The notes under the pieces: generated by a model
The model's input: the letters and a program-made list of their open reading frames with translations, nothing else
Database searches by the model: none
Told to the model about the DNA's origin: nothing
Shown here: in pieces, positions 21,397 to 31,075 of the stretch
Numbering within the stretch: the first letter of the stretch is position 1
How the letters are laid out: each line of letters opens with the position of its first letter
Program-made: the position numbers and the translations under genes
From: Pseudomonas fluorescens
GTDB taxonomy: Bacteria; Pseudomonadota; Gammaproteobacteria; Pseudomonadales; Pseudomonadaceae
Assembly (NCBI RefSeq): GCF_001307275.1
Contig: NZ_CP012831.1
Coordinates: 3,340,501-3,404,500 of the forward strand
DNA length: 64,000 bases
Direction of reading: 5' to 3'

Positions 21397-23484
21397 TTGT
21401 CTCGATTGAGCACTGTATTGCTGCTGTTCTTGCTGGCGCTGACCGGCACCAGCGCCTACGGGACCGCCGCCGTCCCTGGCACCTCCAAGCCCGATGAACC
21501 GCCCGCCGAACCTGCGCCGCTGGTGCAGGGCGGTTTATTGGGGGCCATCAGTTCGAGCATCGACGACGTCCAGGACAAACTCGACCTCAACCAAAGCCTG
21601 GTGGATGCCTGGCGCCTGCGGGCGGACCGGGCGGCGGACGAGGTGGACCGGCTGGTGGACCAGACATCCCGTTCGTCCTGGCGCGTGGCGGGGGATTTCC
21701 TGTTGTTGTCCAGTGTCTGGCTCGGCGCGTTTGCGCTGATCTGGTCCGCGGCGCGGTTGCTGTTGCGACATCTGGGCCACCGGCGCTGGCTGCGCACGCG
21801 CCGGCGCCTGCGCGACCTGCTCGGTTATCTGCTGCCGTACACCGCTGCGGCATTGATCTGCCTGCCGTTGACCCTCTATGTCAGTCACTTTCTGCAAGTC
21901 TCGGTCGGTCGCGCCCTGGCGTTGTGCTTCGCCTACGCCACCAGCAGCGGTATTTTCTCCACCTCGGTGTTGCTGTGCGTGATCGTGATGTTCAACGCCG
22001 GCCACAAACGCCGGGCGGTGGCGATGATCCGGCGTTTCAGCCCCCGACCGTTGTTCCTGATCGGCTTTCTCGCCGCCCTCAGCGATGCCCTGACCAGCCC
22101 GCAGATCGCCCGGCAACTGGGGGGCAACATCACCAGCAGCATCGCGGTGTTCACCGGGTTGTCGGCGTCGATGATCTTTGGCTGGCTGGTGATCCGCATG
22201 CGCCGACCGGTGGCGCACCTGATCCGCAACCGCCCGCTGGCCCAGCGCTTGAAACAACCGGCCTTGCAGGAGTCGCTGCGGATTTTTTCCGGGCTCTGGT
22301 ATTGGCCGATCCTGTTGATGGTGCTGGTGTCGGCGGTGAGCCTGATCGGTGTCGGCGAGGACAACCAGAAAGCCCTGCGTTGCGCGCTGTTCACCACCAT
22401 CCTGCTGATCGCCACGGTGTTTCTCAGCACGGTGTTCCAGCATGTCTTCAAGTCACCCAAGGCCGAGGCTATCCAGCACAACAGCGCCTACAAGGGGCGG
22501 CTGTTGAGCCTGTTGCACGCTTTGTTGCGGATCGTCATGGCGGTGGTATTCATTGAAGTCCTCGGGCGGATCTGGGGCATTTCCCTGTTCGAGTTCGCCT
22601 CGCGCAACGCCATAGGCCGGGCGATCAGCGATTCCTTGAGCCGCATCGGCCTGATCTTCCTGATGACCTGGCTCACGTGGGTGGTGCTCGACACGGCGAT
22701 CCAGGAAGCCTTGAAGCCGCCACTGAACAAGCGCGGGGCCCGCCAGCCCAGCACCCGGGTCAAGACCATCCTGCCGCTGTTGCGCAACGCAGCGAAAATC
22801 ATCCTGGTGGTGATTTGCGCAATCACCACCATGGCCAACCTGGGCATCAACGTTGCGCCGTTGCTGGCCGGGGCCGGAGTGGTGGGGCTGGCGATCGGTT
22901 TCGGTTCGCAGCAACTGGTGCAGGACGTGATCACCGGGCTGTTCATCATCATTGAAGACACGCTGTCCATCGGCGACTGGGTGGTGCTCAGCTCGGGCCA
23001 CGCCGGCACGGTCGAAGGCCTGACCATCCGCACCCTGCGCCTGCGCGACGGCAAGGGTTTCGTGCACTCGGTGCCGTTCGGCCAGATCAAGGCGGTGACC
23101 AACCAATCCCGGCAATTCGCCTTTGCGTTTTTCTCCGTGCAATTCACTTACGACACCGATGTCGACCAGGCCATCGAGCTGATCCGCGAAGCCGGGCGCT
23201 CGATCGCCGAAGACCCGTTCCTCAAGTTCAACCTGCAAGGGCCGCTGGATGTGTTCGGCGTGGACAAGATGGACCTCAACGGCGTGGTGCTCACGGCGCA
23301 GTTCCGCACCGTGTCGGGTGGGCAATATGCGGTGAGCCGGGCGTTCAACCAGCAGTTGAAGAAGCTTGTGGATAACCACCCGGCGGTGCACTTTGCGCAG
23401 ACTTATCCACAGCAGGTGATGTTGCCCAAGCGGTTGGTTGAGGAGAGGAAAGAGGGGGAGGAGGTACCTGATCAACCTCGGTAG
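21397..23484 (+). CDS. MscS-family mechanosensitive ion channel
   Basis: Large inner-membrane channel of about 695 residues, close in size and layout to E. coli YbiO. A signal-like hydrophobic N-terminus is followed by a periplasmic helix-rich part, roughly ten membrane segments, then the MscS core: the Gly/Ala-rich pore helix NVAPLLAGAGVVGLAIGFG, QQLVQDVITGLFIIIEDTLS and the beta domain IGDWVVL...GTVEGLTIRTLRLRDG. TTG 21397 is chosen because GAAGGAG lies nine bases upstream; a GTG at 21379 would overlap that site. It lets solutes out on hypo-osmotic shock. Confidence 0.88.
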   Translation: MSRLSTVLLLFLLALTGTSAYGTAAVPGTSKPDEPPAEPAPLVQGGLLGAISSSIDDVQDKLDLNQSLVDAWRLRADRAADEVDRLVDQTSRSSWRVAGDFLLLSSVWLGAFALIWSAARLLLRHLGHRRWLRTRRRLRDLLGYLLPYTAAALICLPLTLYVSHFLQVSVGRALALCFAYATSSGIFSTSVLLCVIVMFNAGHKRRAVAMIRRFSPRPLFLIGFLAALSDALTSPQIARQLGGNITSSIAVFTGLSASMIFGWLVIRMRRPVAHLIRNRPLAQRLKQPALQESLRIFSGLWYWPILLMVLVSAVSLIGVGEDNQKALRCALFTTILLIATVFLSTVFQHVFKSPKAEAIQHNSAYKGRLLSLLHALLRIVMAVVFIEVLGRIWGISLFEFASRNAIGRAISDSLSRIGLIFLMTWLTWVVLDTAIQEALKPPLNKRGARQPSTRVKTILPLLRNAAKIILVVICAITTMANLGINVAPLLAGAGVVGLAIGFGSQQLVQDVITGLFIIIEDTLSIGDWVVLSSGHAGTVEGLTIRTLRLRDGKGFVHSVPFGQIKAVTNQSRQFAFAFFSVQFTYDTDVDQAIELIREAGRSIAEDPFLKFNLQGPLDVFGVDKMDLNGVVLTAQFRTVSGGQYAVSRAFNQQLKKLVDNHPAVHFAQTYPQQVMLPKRLVEERKEGEEVPDQPR

Positions 23485-23515
23485 TGGGTGAGGTTTGTGG
23501 TGGGGTTGCCGGCCC

Positions 23516-23592
23516 TATCGCGAGCAAGCTCGCTCCCACAGTAGGTTTGTGGTGAATGTACAACCCCTGTGGGAGCGAGCTTGCTCGCGATA
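23516..23592. repeat. REP pair, inverted
   Basis: TATCGCGAGCAAGCTCGCTC and GGGAGCGAGCTTGCTCGCGA between the convergent MscS-type and lhr genes. Confidence 0.85.
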
Positions 23593-23610
23593 GGGCCCGT
23601 CCAGACACCC

Positions 23611-26600
23611 TCAACCTTTCTGAACAAGCTTGTTCCGGACCTCAGCCATCCCTTGAGCATCCAACTCGATCCAAAGATGCTGCTTGCCGGCAATCTGCGC
23701 CGCCACCGGCAAGCCGTCCCGATACACCAGCCGATTACTCGCCAGCGCCGGCACTTTCGCCCCCGGCAGCAAGGTGCCGGCCAGGTTCAGCGGGTCGACC
23801 CCGCACACCGCCACCAAGCTGCCATCGGTGGGGCGGCGGCGGGTTTCGCGCAGCAGCGGAATCGCTTCGGGCAGGGCGAACTGTTCCCCCGCCAGGCCGC
23901 TGACAAACCGCCCGCCGCGAATCTCGCCCCGCGCCTCCAGGCGATGGAACGTGCGCAATAGCTCGCGCCAACTCGGCAGCCACTCGGCCTCCCGCTCCAG
24001 CAAGCGCCAGAACACCACGCCGTAACGGCGCAGCAGGGTCATGGCGATGTGTTCCAGGGTCTGCGGCGCGGTGGGCGCCGGGCGGTGGCCTTCCACGGGG
24101 GCGGGTTGGCTGCGGCGCAACAAGGCCCAGCGCCCGGCGTCGTCCATGCCGCCGACAAACGCGCCGCGCCCGCGCCGGCTGCTGCGGGCCTGACGTTTGC
24201 TGGCCGGGGTGATCAGCGCGCGCAAGCCGGCAAAGCTGTCGGCATTCACCAAGCCGGCGCCCACCAGTTCCTGCAAGGCGATTTCCAGTTCGCTGCGCAG
24301 CAGGTGGGCTTCATGGGCCAGTTCATCGAAAAACAGCGCGCCATGCTCGCTCAGGGCCTGATGGACTTTCTGCGTCTTGGGTGACAACTCATCAAGGGCT
24401 GTTTGCCCGGCCAGGCTGCTCCACAACGCCACCTGGCTGCGCGGCAGCAACACCACCGGCGTACTGCGCAGGGCACTGGCGGACGGCTTCTGGCGCGCGC
24501 TCAGGCGCGTCCATACCCACTTGCCGCTGCGGCACAACTCATCGAGCCAACTGGGTGAATAGTCCTTGATCCGCCCGGGCAACAGGTCGCTGTCCCAGGC
24601 CGAGGCGGCGGCCGGGTAGCCTTCGAACTGGCCGAGGATCGACGGCAGCACGGCATTGCCCCGGCCCTGGGTGGACGACGACAGGTGCTGCCAGTCGAAC
24701 AGGAACCGCATGAAGTCCTGCAACATCACCGGCTCGATTTCCCGGCGCAGGCGCTTGACCGTGTAGCGATGGATCCGCGCCAGCAAATGCCGCTCGCACC
24801 ATTCCTCCTGCCCGATGCCCGGCGTGAAGCGCCCGCGCAGCACGTAGCCTTGCTGCTCGAGCTGCGCCAGGGCCTGGGTGACCTGCGGGGTCGATAACCC
24901 CAGCGGGTAGGCGATGGCCTTCAACGGCAGCGGACCGAAGGCACTGAGCCGGGCGCGGAGCACTTCCACCAGGGCTTCGTCGACGTTCCAGGCTTCATCG
25001 AAATCGGCCGGTGGGGTCAGCGCCGGTTCCCAGCGAGCCTGTGGATAAAGGGCTTGCAAGCAGGTCAGGCGCTCCAGCGGTACCCACAGACCTCGCTCGG
25101 CGCTGATCTGTATGTGGCTGGCGCGACCACTCGCGGCCAGTGCCCGCAGCCAATCCCGCCACGATGGGTGGGCGTCGGCTTCGCTGTCGGCGATGCAGGC
25201 CAGGCTCATCAAGGCTTCGTGCATCTCATCGAGATTGGCCGGCGTCGGCCAGGCCTCATCCCGGACCGACTGGATGGCTTCGGCGTCCAGCGCGCCAAGG
25301 TCGTCGGTGGATTGTGGATCGCTCCAGCGCCGGTTGATCACCGCCTGGGTCCGCCGTTCTTCCAGCGGCGCGTCGTCGAGAAAGGTGTAGGGACGGGCGC
25401 TGAGGATTTCTGCCGCCAGCGGCGAGGGCACCGGCAGGTCGCGGCTGATCAGGCGAATCTGGCCCGCTTCCATGCGCCGCAACAGCGTCAGCCAACCTTC
25501 GCTGTCCATGGCTTCGTGCAGGCAATCGTCGAGGGTCTGTTCCACCAGCGGGTGATCGGGGATCTCCCGCTCGCCGGCGAGGTTTTCCAGGCAGGCGATC
25601 TGGTCCGGAAACACACTGGCGATCAGGTCTTCGCTTTTCATCCGCTGGATCTGCGGGGCGACTTTGCGCCCGCCGGTGTAGCGCGGCAGGGCCAGGGCCA
25701 CGCCGGCGTTCCAGCGCCAGCGCACGCCGAACAGCGGTGCATCCAGCACCGCCTGGATCAGGATCTGTTCGGCGCTGTGGCTGTTCAGGTAACGCCAGAC
25801 CTCGTCCAGTTCGAAGCTGTGGCTGGTGGACAGCGAGAGCACGATGGCGTCTTCACTGGCGGCGGCCTGCAATTCGAAGTTGAAGGTGCGGCAGAAGCGC
25901 TTGCGCAAGGCCAAGCCCCAGGCGCGGTTGATGCGGCTGCCGAAGGGCGTGTGGATGATCAGTTGCGTGCCGCCGGACTCGTCGAAAAACCGCTCCATCA
26001 GCAGCGTGTCCTGGGACGGCAGGGCGCCGAAGGCCAGGCGCGCCGGGGCCAGGTAGTCGACCAATTGTTCGGCGCTGGCGAGGTTCAGGCGCAAGGTACC
26101 GGTCAGCCAGTCGAGGGCCGGTTGCAGGTTGCCCGGCGTGGCGCCGAGCAGGTGGTCGAGCCGGGCTTGCAGGCGTGCCACGGCCCAAGACAATTCGTCG
26201 CTGCGCCCCGGGGCTTCGCCGAGCCAGAACGGAATGGTCGGCGGTTGGCCCTGGGCGTCCTCGACCCGCACGCGACCGGTCTCGACGCGGATGATGCGGT
26301 AAGACGTATTGCCCAGTTGGAACACATCGCCAGCAATGCTCTCCACCGCGAAGTCTTCGTTGACGCTGCCGATGTTCAAGCCCTGGGGTTCGAGCAGCAC
26401 GCTGTAGTCGGCGTTGTCCGGAATGGTGCCGCCGCTGGTCACCGCCGTCAGTTTGCTGCCCCGACGCCCGCGCAGGGTCCGGGTCACGGCGTCGCGGTGC
26501 AGGTAGGCGCTGCGCACGCCCTGGCGGCCATTGAGGCCTTCGGCGAGCATCTGCAACAGCGCCTGGTAATGCCCTTCGTCCAGCTCGGCGTAGGGCGCGG

Positions 26601-27924
26601 CGCGGCGGAAGGTCTCCAACAGCGCCTGTTCCGGCCATTCCTGGCAACTGACTTCGGCGACGATCTGCTGGGCCAGCACATCCAGCGGCGCCTTGGGGAT
26701 GTGCAGGATGTCGAGTTCGCCGCGGCGCACGCAATCGAGCAGGGCGGCGCATTCGATCAAGTCGTCGCGGGTGGTGGCGAACAGGCGGCCCTTGGGCGTG
26801 CCGCCGACCTGGTGGCCAGAGCGTCCCACTCTTTGCAGGAACGCCGAGATCGAACGGGGCGAGGCAATTTGGCAGACCAGGTCGACATCGCCGATATCGA
26901 TGCCCAGCTCCAGGGAGGCGGTGGCGATCAGTACCTGCAGTTCGCCGCGCTTGAGGCGTTGTTCGGCGTCGAGGCGAAACTCCTTCGCCAGGCTGCCGTG
27001 GTGGGCGGCCACGGCGTCCTTGCCCAGGCGTTCGCTCAGATGACGACTGAGGCGTTCGGCCAGGCGCCGCGTGTTGACGAACACCAGGGTGGTGCGATGC
27101 GCCCGGGCCAGCTCGGCGAGACGGTTGTAGACCAGCTCCCACACGTCATTGGCCATCACCGCCGACAGCGGCACCGGTGGCACCTCGATGTCCAGGTCCC
27201 GGGGACGGGCGTGGCCGATGTCGACGATTTCACAGGCGCGGCCTTCACCGACGAGAAACCGTGACACCGCTTCGATGGGCTTTTGCGTGGCCGACAGGCC
27301 GATGCGCATCAGGGGTTCGGCGCACAGGGCTTGCAGGCGCTCCAGGCTCAAGGCCAGGTGGCTGCCGCGCTTGCTGGCGGCGATGGCGTGGATTTCATCG
27401 ACGATCACCGTGCGGGTGCTGGCGAGCATCTGCCGGCCGGAATCGGAACCGAGCAGCACGTAGAGCGATTCAGGCGTGGTCACCAGGATGTGCGGCGCGG
27501 TCTTGCGCATTGCCGAGCGGTCTTTTTGCGGCGTGTCGCCGGTGCGTACGGCGGTGGTGATCGGCAAGGGTGGCAAGCCCATTCGTTGCAACTGCTCGGT
27601 GATGCCGGCCAGGGGATTCTGCAGGTTGATCTGTATATCGTTGCTCAGGGCCTTGAGCGGCGAGACGTAGACCACCAGGGTCTGGTCCGGCAGGCCGCCT
27701 TGTTCCAAGCCGCGGTGCACCAGGTCATCGAGCACCGCGAGAAACGCGGTCAAGGTCTTGCCCGAGCCGGTGGGTGCCGCGACCAGCACCGAACGCCGCT
27801 GGCCGATCAACGGCCACGCCCGGGCCTGGGCGGCCGTGACCGCCGGGAAGGTCTGGCTGAACCAGGCGCGAACGGCGGGGTGAAAGCCTGCCATGGCGTG
27901 GTCGGCTGCAAGGGGCAGATTCAT
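23611..27924 (-). CDS. lhr: ATP-dependent helicase Lhr (long form)
   Basis: 1437-residue superfamily 2 DNA/RNA helicase, near the size of E. coli Lhr. Motif I AAPTGSGKTLTAF (about 48-60), motif II as DEIH, motif III GLSATQKP, and motif VI QRVGRSGHQVGG in the second RecA domain; then the winged helix and the long Lhr-specific C-terminal half. It acts in DNA repair. The frame stays open to 28023, but that extension is REP DNA; ATG 27924 gives MNLPLAADHAM and the normal distance to motif I. Confidence 0.93.
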   Translation of the reverse strand: MNLPLAADHAMAGFHPAVRAWFSQTFPAVTAAQARAWPLIGQRRSVLVAAPTGSGKTLTAFLAVLDDLVHRGLEQGGLPDQTLVVYVSPLKALSNDIQINLQNPLAGITEQLQRMGLPPLPITTAVRTGDTPQKDRSAMRKTAPHILVTTPESLYVLLGSDSGRQMLASTRTVIVDEIHAIAASKRGSHLALSLERLQALCAEPLMRIGLSATQKPIEAVSRFLVGEGRACEIVDIGHARPRDLDIEVPPVPLSAVMANDVWELVYNRLAELARAHRTTLVFVNTRRLAERLSRHLSERLGKDAVAAHHGSLAKEFRLDAEQRLKRGELQVLIATASLELGIDIGDVDLVCQIASPRSISAFLQRVGRSGHQVGGTPKGRLFATTRDDLIECAALLDCVRRGELDILHIPKAPLDVLAQQIVAEVSCQEWPEQALLETFRRAAPYAELDEGHYQALLQMLAEGLNGRQGVRSAYLHRDAVTRTLRGRRGSKLTAVTSGGTIPDNADYSVLLEPQGLNIGSVNEDFAVESIAGDVFQLGNTSYRIIRVETGRVRVEDAQGQPPTIPFWLGEAPGRSDELSWAVARLQARLDHLLGATPGNLQPALDWLTGTLRLNLASAEQLVDYLAPARLAFGALPSQDTLLMERFFDESGGTQLIIHTPFGSRINRAWGLALRKRFCRTFNFELQAAASEDAIVLSLSTSHSFELDEVWRYLNSHSAEQILIQAVLDAPLFGVRWRWNAGVALALPRYTGGRKVAPQIQRMKSEDLIASVFPDQIACLENLAGEREIPDHPLVEQTLDDCLHEAMDSEGWLTLLRRMEAGQIRLISRDLPVPSPLAAEILSARPYTFLDDAPLEERRTQAVINRRWSDPQSTDDLGALDAEAIQSVRDEAWPTPANLDEMHEALMSLACIADSEADAHPSWRDWLRALAASGRASHIQISAERGLWVPLERLTCLQALYPQARWEPALTPPADFDEAWNVDEALVEVLRARLSAFGPLPLKAIAYPLGLSTPQVTQALAQLEQQGYVLRGRFTPGIGQEEWCERHLLARIHRYTVKRLRREIEPVMLQDFMRFLFDWQHLSSSTQGRGNAVLPSILGQFEGYPAAASAWDSDLLPGRIKDYSPSWLDELCRSGKWVWTRLSARQKPSASALRSTPVVLLPRSQVALWSSLAGQTALDELSPKTQKVHQALSEHGALFFDELAHEAHLLRSELEIALQELVGAGLVNADSFAGLRALITPASKRQARSSRRGRGAFVGGMDDAGRWALLRRSQPAPVEGHRPAPTAPQTLEHIAMTLLRRYGVVFWRLLEREAEWLPSWRELLRTFHRLEARGEIRGGRFVSGLAGEQFALPEAIPLLRETRRRPTDGSLVAVCGVDPLNLAGTLLPGAKVPALASNRLVYRDGLPVAAQIAGKQHLWIELDAQGMAEVRNKLVQKG

Positions 27925-27995
27925 AGGGCAGTTTATGCGGACGGAGCGGGGGAGATGCAAGTATCGGCTGAGAGATCCATCGCCTGTCAGGGCCT

Positions 27996-28070
27996 CATCG
28001 CGAGCAAGCTCGCTCCCACACAAGATATCAGTGCCTATGCGATCCCTGTGGGAGCGAGCTCGCTCGCGAT
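27996..28070. repeat. REP pair, inverted
   Basis: CATCGCGAGCAAGCTCGCTC and GGGAGCGAGCTCGCTCGCGA in the gap between lhr and the next operon, which point away from each other. The rest of this 290-bp gap holds a short hairpin (28157-28174) and presumably the promoters. Confidence 0.85.
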
Positions 28071-28217
28071 AGCGGCATCAAGGCGCACACAAATGCCGGA
28101 TCCACACTTTACGGGTGACGGTTGCGCACTAAACCCGCAAAATGCAACGATTCCGGCAACGCCTGCGGGCGTTGTCGACCCAATTTTTTGTGCCAATAGA
28201 GTGGGCCTGCTGACTTT

Positions 28218-29102
28218 ATGCGAATGCGCCTTATGTTACTGGGCGGCGGAAATGCCCTTGGGCAGGCGCTGATTCGCCTCGGTGCAGAAGAAGACATCGG
28301 TTTTCTTGCCCCCCGCCCGCCCGAAGACGGCTGGGATGCCGCGAGCCTGACGCAACTGCTCGACGACACCCGCCCGGACGCCTTGATCAACCTGGCGTAC
28401 TACTTCGACTGGTTCCAGGCCGAGGCCGTCAGCGAGCAGCGCCTGGCCAGCCAGGAGCGCGCTGTCGAGCGTCTGGCCGGGCTGTGCCAGCATCACAACA
28501 TCATCTTGCTGCAACCGTCGAGCTATCGAGTGTTCGACGGTTCCCGTGCCACCGCCTACAGCGAGAAAGACGAGCCCGTGCCCCTGGGCGTGCGCGGCCA
28601 GGCGCTGTGGCGGATCGAGCAAAGCGTGCGCGCCACCTGCCCGCAGCATGTGTTGCTGCGTTTCGGCTGGCTGCTGGACGACAGCGCCGATGGTACCCTC
28701 GGCCGTTTCCTGGCCCGGGCCGAGCAGCCCGAAGAACTGTTGCTGGCTGACGACCGCCGGGGTAATCCGACGCCCGTGGACGATGCCGCGCGGGTGATCA
28801 TCTCGGTGCTCAAGCAGCTCGATTGCGCGGCGCCGCTGTGGGGCACCTATCATTACGCCGGGCATGAGGCGACCACGCCACTGGCGCTGGGCCAGGCGAT
28901 CCTCACCGAAGCCCGCGCCCTGCATCCGCTGGCCATCGAGTCGCCCACGCCCCAGGCTCATGCCGCACGGCCGGACGCCGCGGAGGAACCGCAGCACGCG
29001 GTGCTGGCCTGCAAGAAAATTCTGCACACTTTCGGGATCAAGCCCCGCGCCTGGCGCGCCGCACTCCCGGGCTTACTGGATAGGTTTTATCGCCATGGCT
29101 GA
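28218..29102 (+). CDS. RmlD-like sugar nucleotide-binding protein (SDR)
   Basis: 294 residues, extended-SDR/RmlD-type. The Rossmann start LMLLGGGNALGQALIRLG replaces the usual GxxGxxG with a looser glycine pattern; LQPSSYRVFDG and the Y.EKDEPVPLG segment match the dTDP-4-dehydrorhamnose reductase family. Activity may be reduced or altered. ATG 28224 is a possible start two codons in. It overlaps the downstream epimerase by 8 bp. The pair corresponds to P. aeruginosa PA4069/PA4068. Confidence 0.8.
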   Translation: MRMRLMLLGGGNALGQALIRLGAEEDIGFLAPRPPEDGWDAASLTQLLDDTRPDALINLAYYFDWFQAEAVSEQRLASQERAVERLAGLCQHHNIILLQPSSYRVFDGSRATAYSEKDEPVPLGVRGQALWRIEQSVRATCPQHVLLRFGWLLDDSADGTLGRFLARAEQPEELLLADDRRGNPTPVDDAARVIISVLKQLDCAAPLWGTYHYAGHEATTPLALGQAILTEARALHPLAIESPTPQAHAARPDAAEEPQHAVLACKKILHTFGIKPRAWRAALPGLLDRFYRHG

Positions 29103-30024
29103 AGGCCCTGTTTTAATCACCGGCGGCGCGGGTTTCATTGGTTCGCACCTGACCGACGCCTTGCTCGCCAAGGGGCATGCGGTGCGCATCCTCGATGACC
29201 TGTCCACCGGCAAGCGCAGCAACCTGCCGCTGGACAACCCGGCGGTCGAACTGATCGAAGGCGACGTCGCCGATGCCGCGCTGGTGGCCCGGGCCATGGC
29301 CGGTTGCAGCGCCGTGGCGCACCTGGCGGCGGTGGCCTCGGTGCAAGCCTCGGTGGACGACCCCGTGCGCACCCACCAGAGCAATTTCATCGGCACGCTG
29401 AATGTCTGCGAAGCCATGCGCCAGGCCGGTGTGAAGCGGGTGTTGTTCGCTTCCAGCGCAGCGGTCTACGGCAACAACGGCGAAGGCGAGTCCATCGACG
29501 AAGAAACCCCTAAGGCCCCGCTCACGCCCTATGCCTCGGACAAGCTGGCCAGCGAGTTCTACTTCGATTTCTATCGCCGCCAGCACGCGCTGGAACCGGT
29601 GGTGTTCCGCTTCTTCAACATCTACGGGCCGCGCCAGGATCCGTCATCGCCGTACTCCGGGGTCATCAGCATCTTCAGCGAACGGGCACAGAAAGGCCTG
29701 CCAATCACTGTATTCGGCGACGGCGAGCAGACCCGTGACTTTGTCTATGTCGAAGATTTGGTGGACTTGCTGGTGCAGGCCATCGAGAAGCCCGAGGTGG
29801 AAGTGGGCGCGGTGAACGTCGGCTGGAACCAGGCCACGACCCTCAAGCAGATGCTCCAGGCCCTGGCCGCCGTGGTGGGCGACCTGCCACCGATCAGCTA
29901 CGGCCCGGCGCGTTCCGGTGACATTCGCCATTCCCGGGCCGACAACCACCGGTTGTTGGAGCGCTTCAGCTTTCCTCCGCAAACACCGATGAGTGTGGGG
30001 TTGGCGCGGTTGCTGGGGCGCTAA
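29095..30024 (+). CDS. NAD-dependent epimerase/dehydratase (UDP-glucose 4-epimerase-like)
   Basis: 309-residue extended short-chain dehydrogenase. NAD-binding GGAGFIGSH at about 10-18, the catalytic serines of LFASSAAVYG, YASDK as the YxxxK pair, FFNIYGPRQDP and DFVYVEDLVD are all present, as in GalE/WbpP-type sugar nucleotide epimerases. It probably interconverts a nucleotide sugar for surface polysaccharide; the sugar cannot be told from sequence. Coupled by overlap to the RmlD-like gene. Confidence 0.88.
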   Translation: MAEGPVLITGGAGFIGSHLTDALLAKGHAVRILDDLSTGKRSNLPLDNPAVELIEGDVADAALVARAMAGCSAVAHLAAVASVQASVDDPVRTHQSNFIGTLNVCEAMRQAGVKRVLFASSAAVYGNNGEGESIDEETPKAPLTPYASDKLASEFYFDFYRRQHALEPVVFRFFNIYGPRQDPSSPYSGVISIFSERAQKGLPITVFGDGEQTRDFVYVEDLVDLLVQAIEKPEVEVGAVNVGWNQATTLKQMLQALAAVVGDLPPISYGPARSGDIRHSRADNHRLLERFSFPPQTPMSVGLARLLGR

Positions 30025-30026
30025 AA

Positions 30027-30103
30027 CTGTGGGAGCGAGCTTGCTCGCGATAGCGCTGGGTCAGTCAGCATCATTGCTGGCTGATCCACCGTCGCTCCCA
30101 CAG
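30027..30103. repeat. REP pair, one arm degenerate
   Basis: The left arm GTGGGAGCGAGCTTGCTCGC is intact; the right arm keeps only CGTCGCTCCCACAGG. It lies between the convergent epimerase and oprG genes. Confidence 0.75.
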
Positions 30104-30128
30104 GGATATTCGTACCTTTAAGTTCGGC

Positions 30129-30827
30129 TTAGAACTTGTAGCCCAACCCCACCATGTAGATGAACGGATCCACGTCGACATCCACCTTGGCCCGGGTACC
30201 GCCGGCCACGGCGTTGTTGTCCACATAGGCGGTGGTATCGATGTCGATGTAGCGGATCTGGCCGTTGATCATGATGTTGTCGGTCAGCATGTAGTCGGCA
30301 CCGACTTGCCAGGCCATGCCCCAGCTGTTTTTCGCCCGGAAGTTGCTGAAGCCATTGGCGCTGGCTTCGCTGCCCACGTGTTCGTCGTAGATCCAGGTGT
30401 AGTTGATACCGGCGCCGACATAGGGCTGGAACGCCGACTTGGCGTCGAGCGGGTAGTAGACCAGGCTCAGTGTGGGCGGCAGGTGCTTGAGGGTGCCGAG
30501 CTTGCCATTGGCCGCGCCGAGGGCGGTGCCTTTGATTTTCACGTCGTGCTCGAACGGCGAGGCCGCCAGCAGTTCGATACCCCAATTGTTGGTCAGCATG
30601 TAGGCGAAGTTCAGGCCCAGTTGCGTGTCGCTGCTCATGGTGGCCTTGCCACCCAGGTCGGCGCCGGCCAGCGGGCCACGGTCGACCTTGACGCTGGAGC
30701 TGTCGGCCTCTGGATTGACGGTGATAGCGCCGGCGCGAACGATGATGTCACCGGCCGTATGGGCCTGGGCGAGCGGGGCTGCGAGCGCGAGGGCAACGAG
30801 GGAAGCGCTGAGCAAGGACTTGTGCAT
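30129..30827 (-). CDS. oprG: OmpW-family outer membrane protein OprG
   Basis: 232 residues, the length of P. aeruginosa OprG. A signal peptide (HKSLLSASLVALALAAPLAQA) precedes an eight-stranded OmpW barrel; LGLNFAYMLTNNWGIELLA, HLPPTLSLVYYP and the terminal FIYMVGLGYKF are typical, the last Phe being the BAM signal. These proteins form narrow hydrophobic channels for small molecules. ATG 30827 is preferred over 30845 because it starts directly at the signal peptide. Two ANR/FNR-like boxes lie upstream, matching the known oxygen-dependent control of OprG. Neighbours on both sides match P. aeruginosa. Confidence 0.92.
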   Translation of the reverse strand: MHKSLLSASLVALALAAPLAQAHTAGDIIVRAGAITVNPEADSSSVKVDRGPLAGADLGGKATMSSDTQLGLNFAYMLTNNWGIELLAASPFEHDVKIKGTALGAANGKLGTLKHLPPTLSLVYYPLDAKSAFQPYVGAGINYTWIYDEHVGSEASANGFSNFRAKNSWGMAWQVGADYMLTDNIMINGQIRYIDIDTTAYVDNNAVAGGTRAKVDVDVDPFIYMVGLGYKF

Positions 30828-30890
30828 GGGGGCTCCAGAGGACATTTCAAAATTGATGTCCCATGGTACGGAGCCGCCTGGCCCGGTCTT

Positions 30891-30904
30891 TTGACACAGC
30901 TCAA
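30891..30904. promoter_or_regulatory. ANR/FNR-like box upstream of oprG (proximal)
   Basis: TTGACACAGCTCAA keeps the outer TTGA/TCAA of the TTGAT-N4-ATCAA consensus. It is about 64 bp from the oprG start codon. Confidence 0.5.
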
Positions 30905-30922
30905 TGAGTCTTGGTCGATTAA

Positions 30923-30936
30923 TTGACCCAGCTCAA
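30923..30936. promoter_or_regulatory. ANR/FNR-like box upstream of oprG (distal)
   Basis: TTGACCCAGCTCAA differs from the proximal box at one base and sits exactly 32 bp (about three turns) further out. An overlapping 14-bp near-palindrome, GTCGATTAATTGAC, occupies 30914-30927. Confidence 0.5.
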
Positions 30937-30967
30937 TGAAATGATGATGAGCAAGCCTTGACGGCCC

Positions 30968-31042
30968 CATCGCGAGCAAGCTCGCTCCCACACAGGTCGC
31001 ATAGGCACTGAGATCTCCTGTGGGAGCGAGCTTGCTCGCGAT
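30968..31042. repeat. REP pair, inverted
   Basis: CATCGCGAGCAAGCTCGCTC and GGGAGCGAGCTTGCTCGCGA between the DUF3299 gene and the oprG upstream region. Confidence 0.85.
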
Positions 31043-31075
31043 AGCTATCTGACGGACTGCCCATCACCACCCGAT

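Noticed and set aside
28157..28174. CAACGCC/GGCGTTG hairpin as a terminator
   Set aside because: The T-tract lies about 11 bases after the stem and no gene ends just upstream on that strand.
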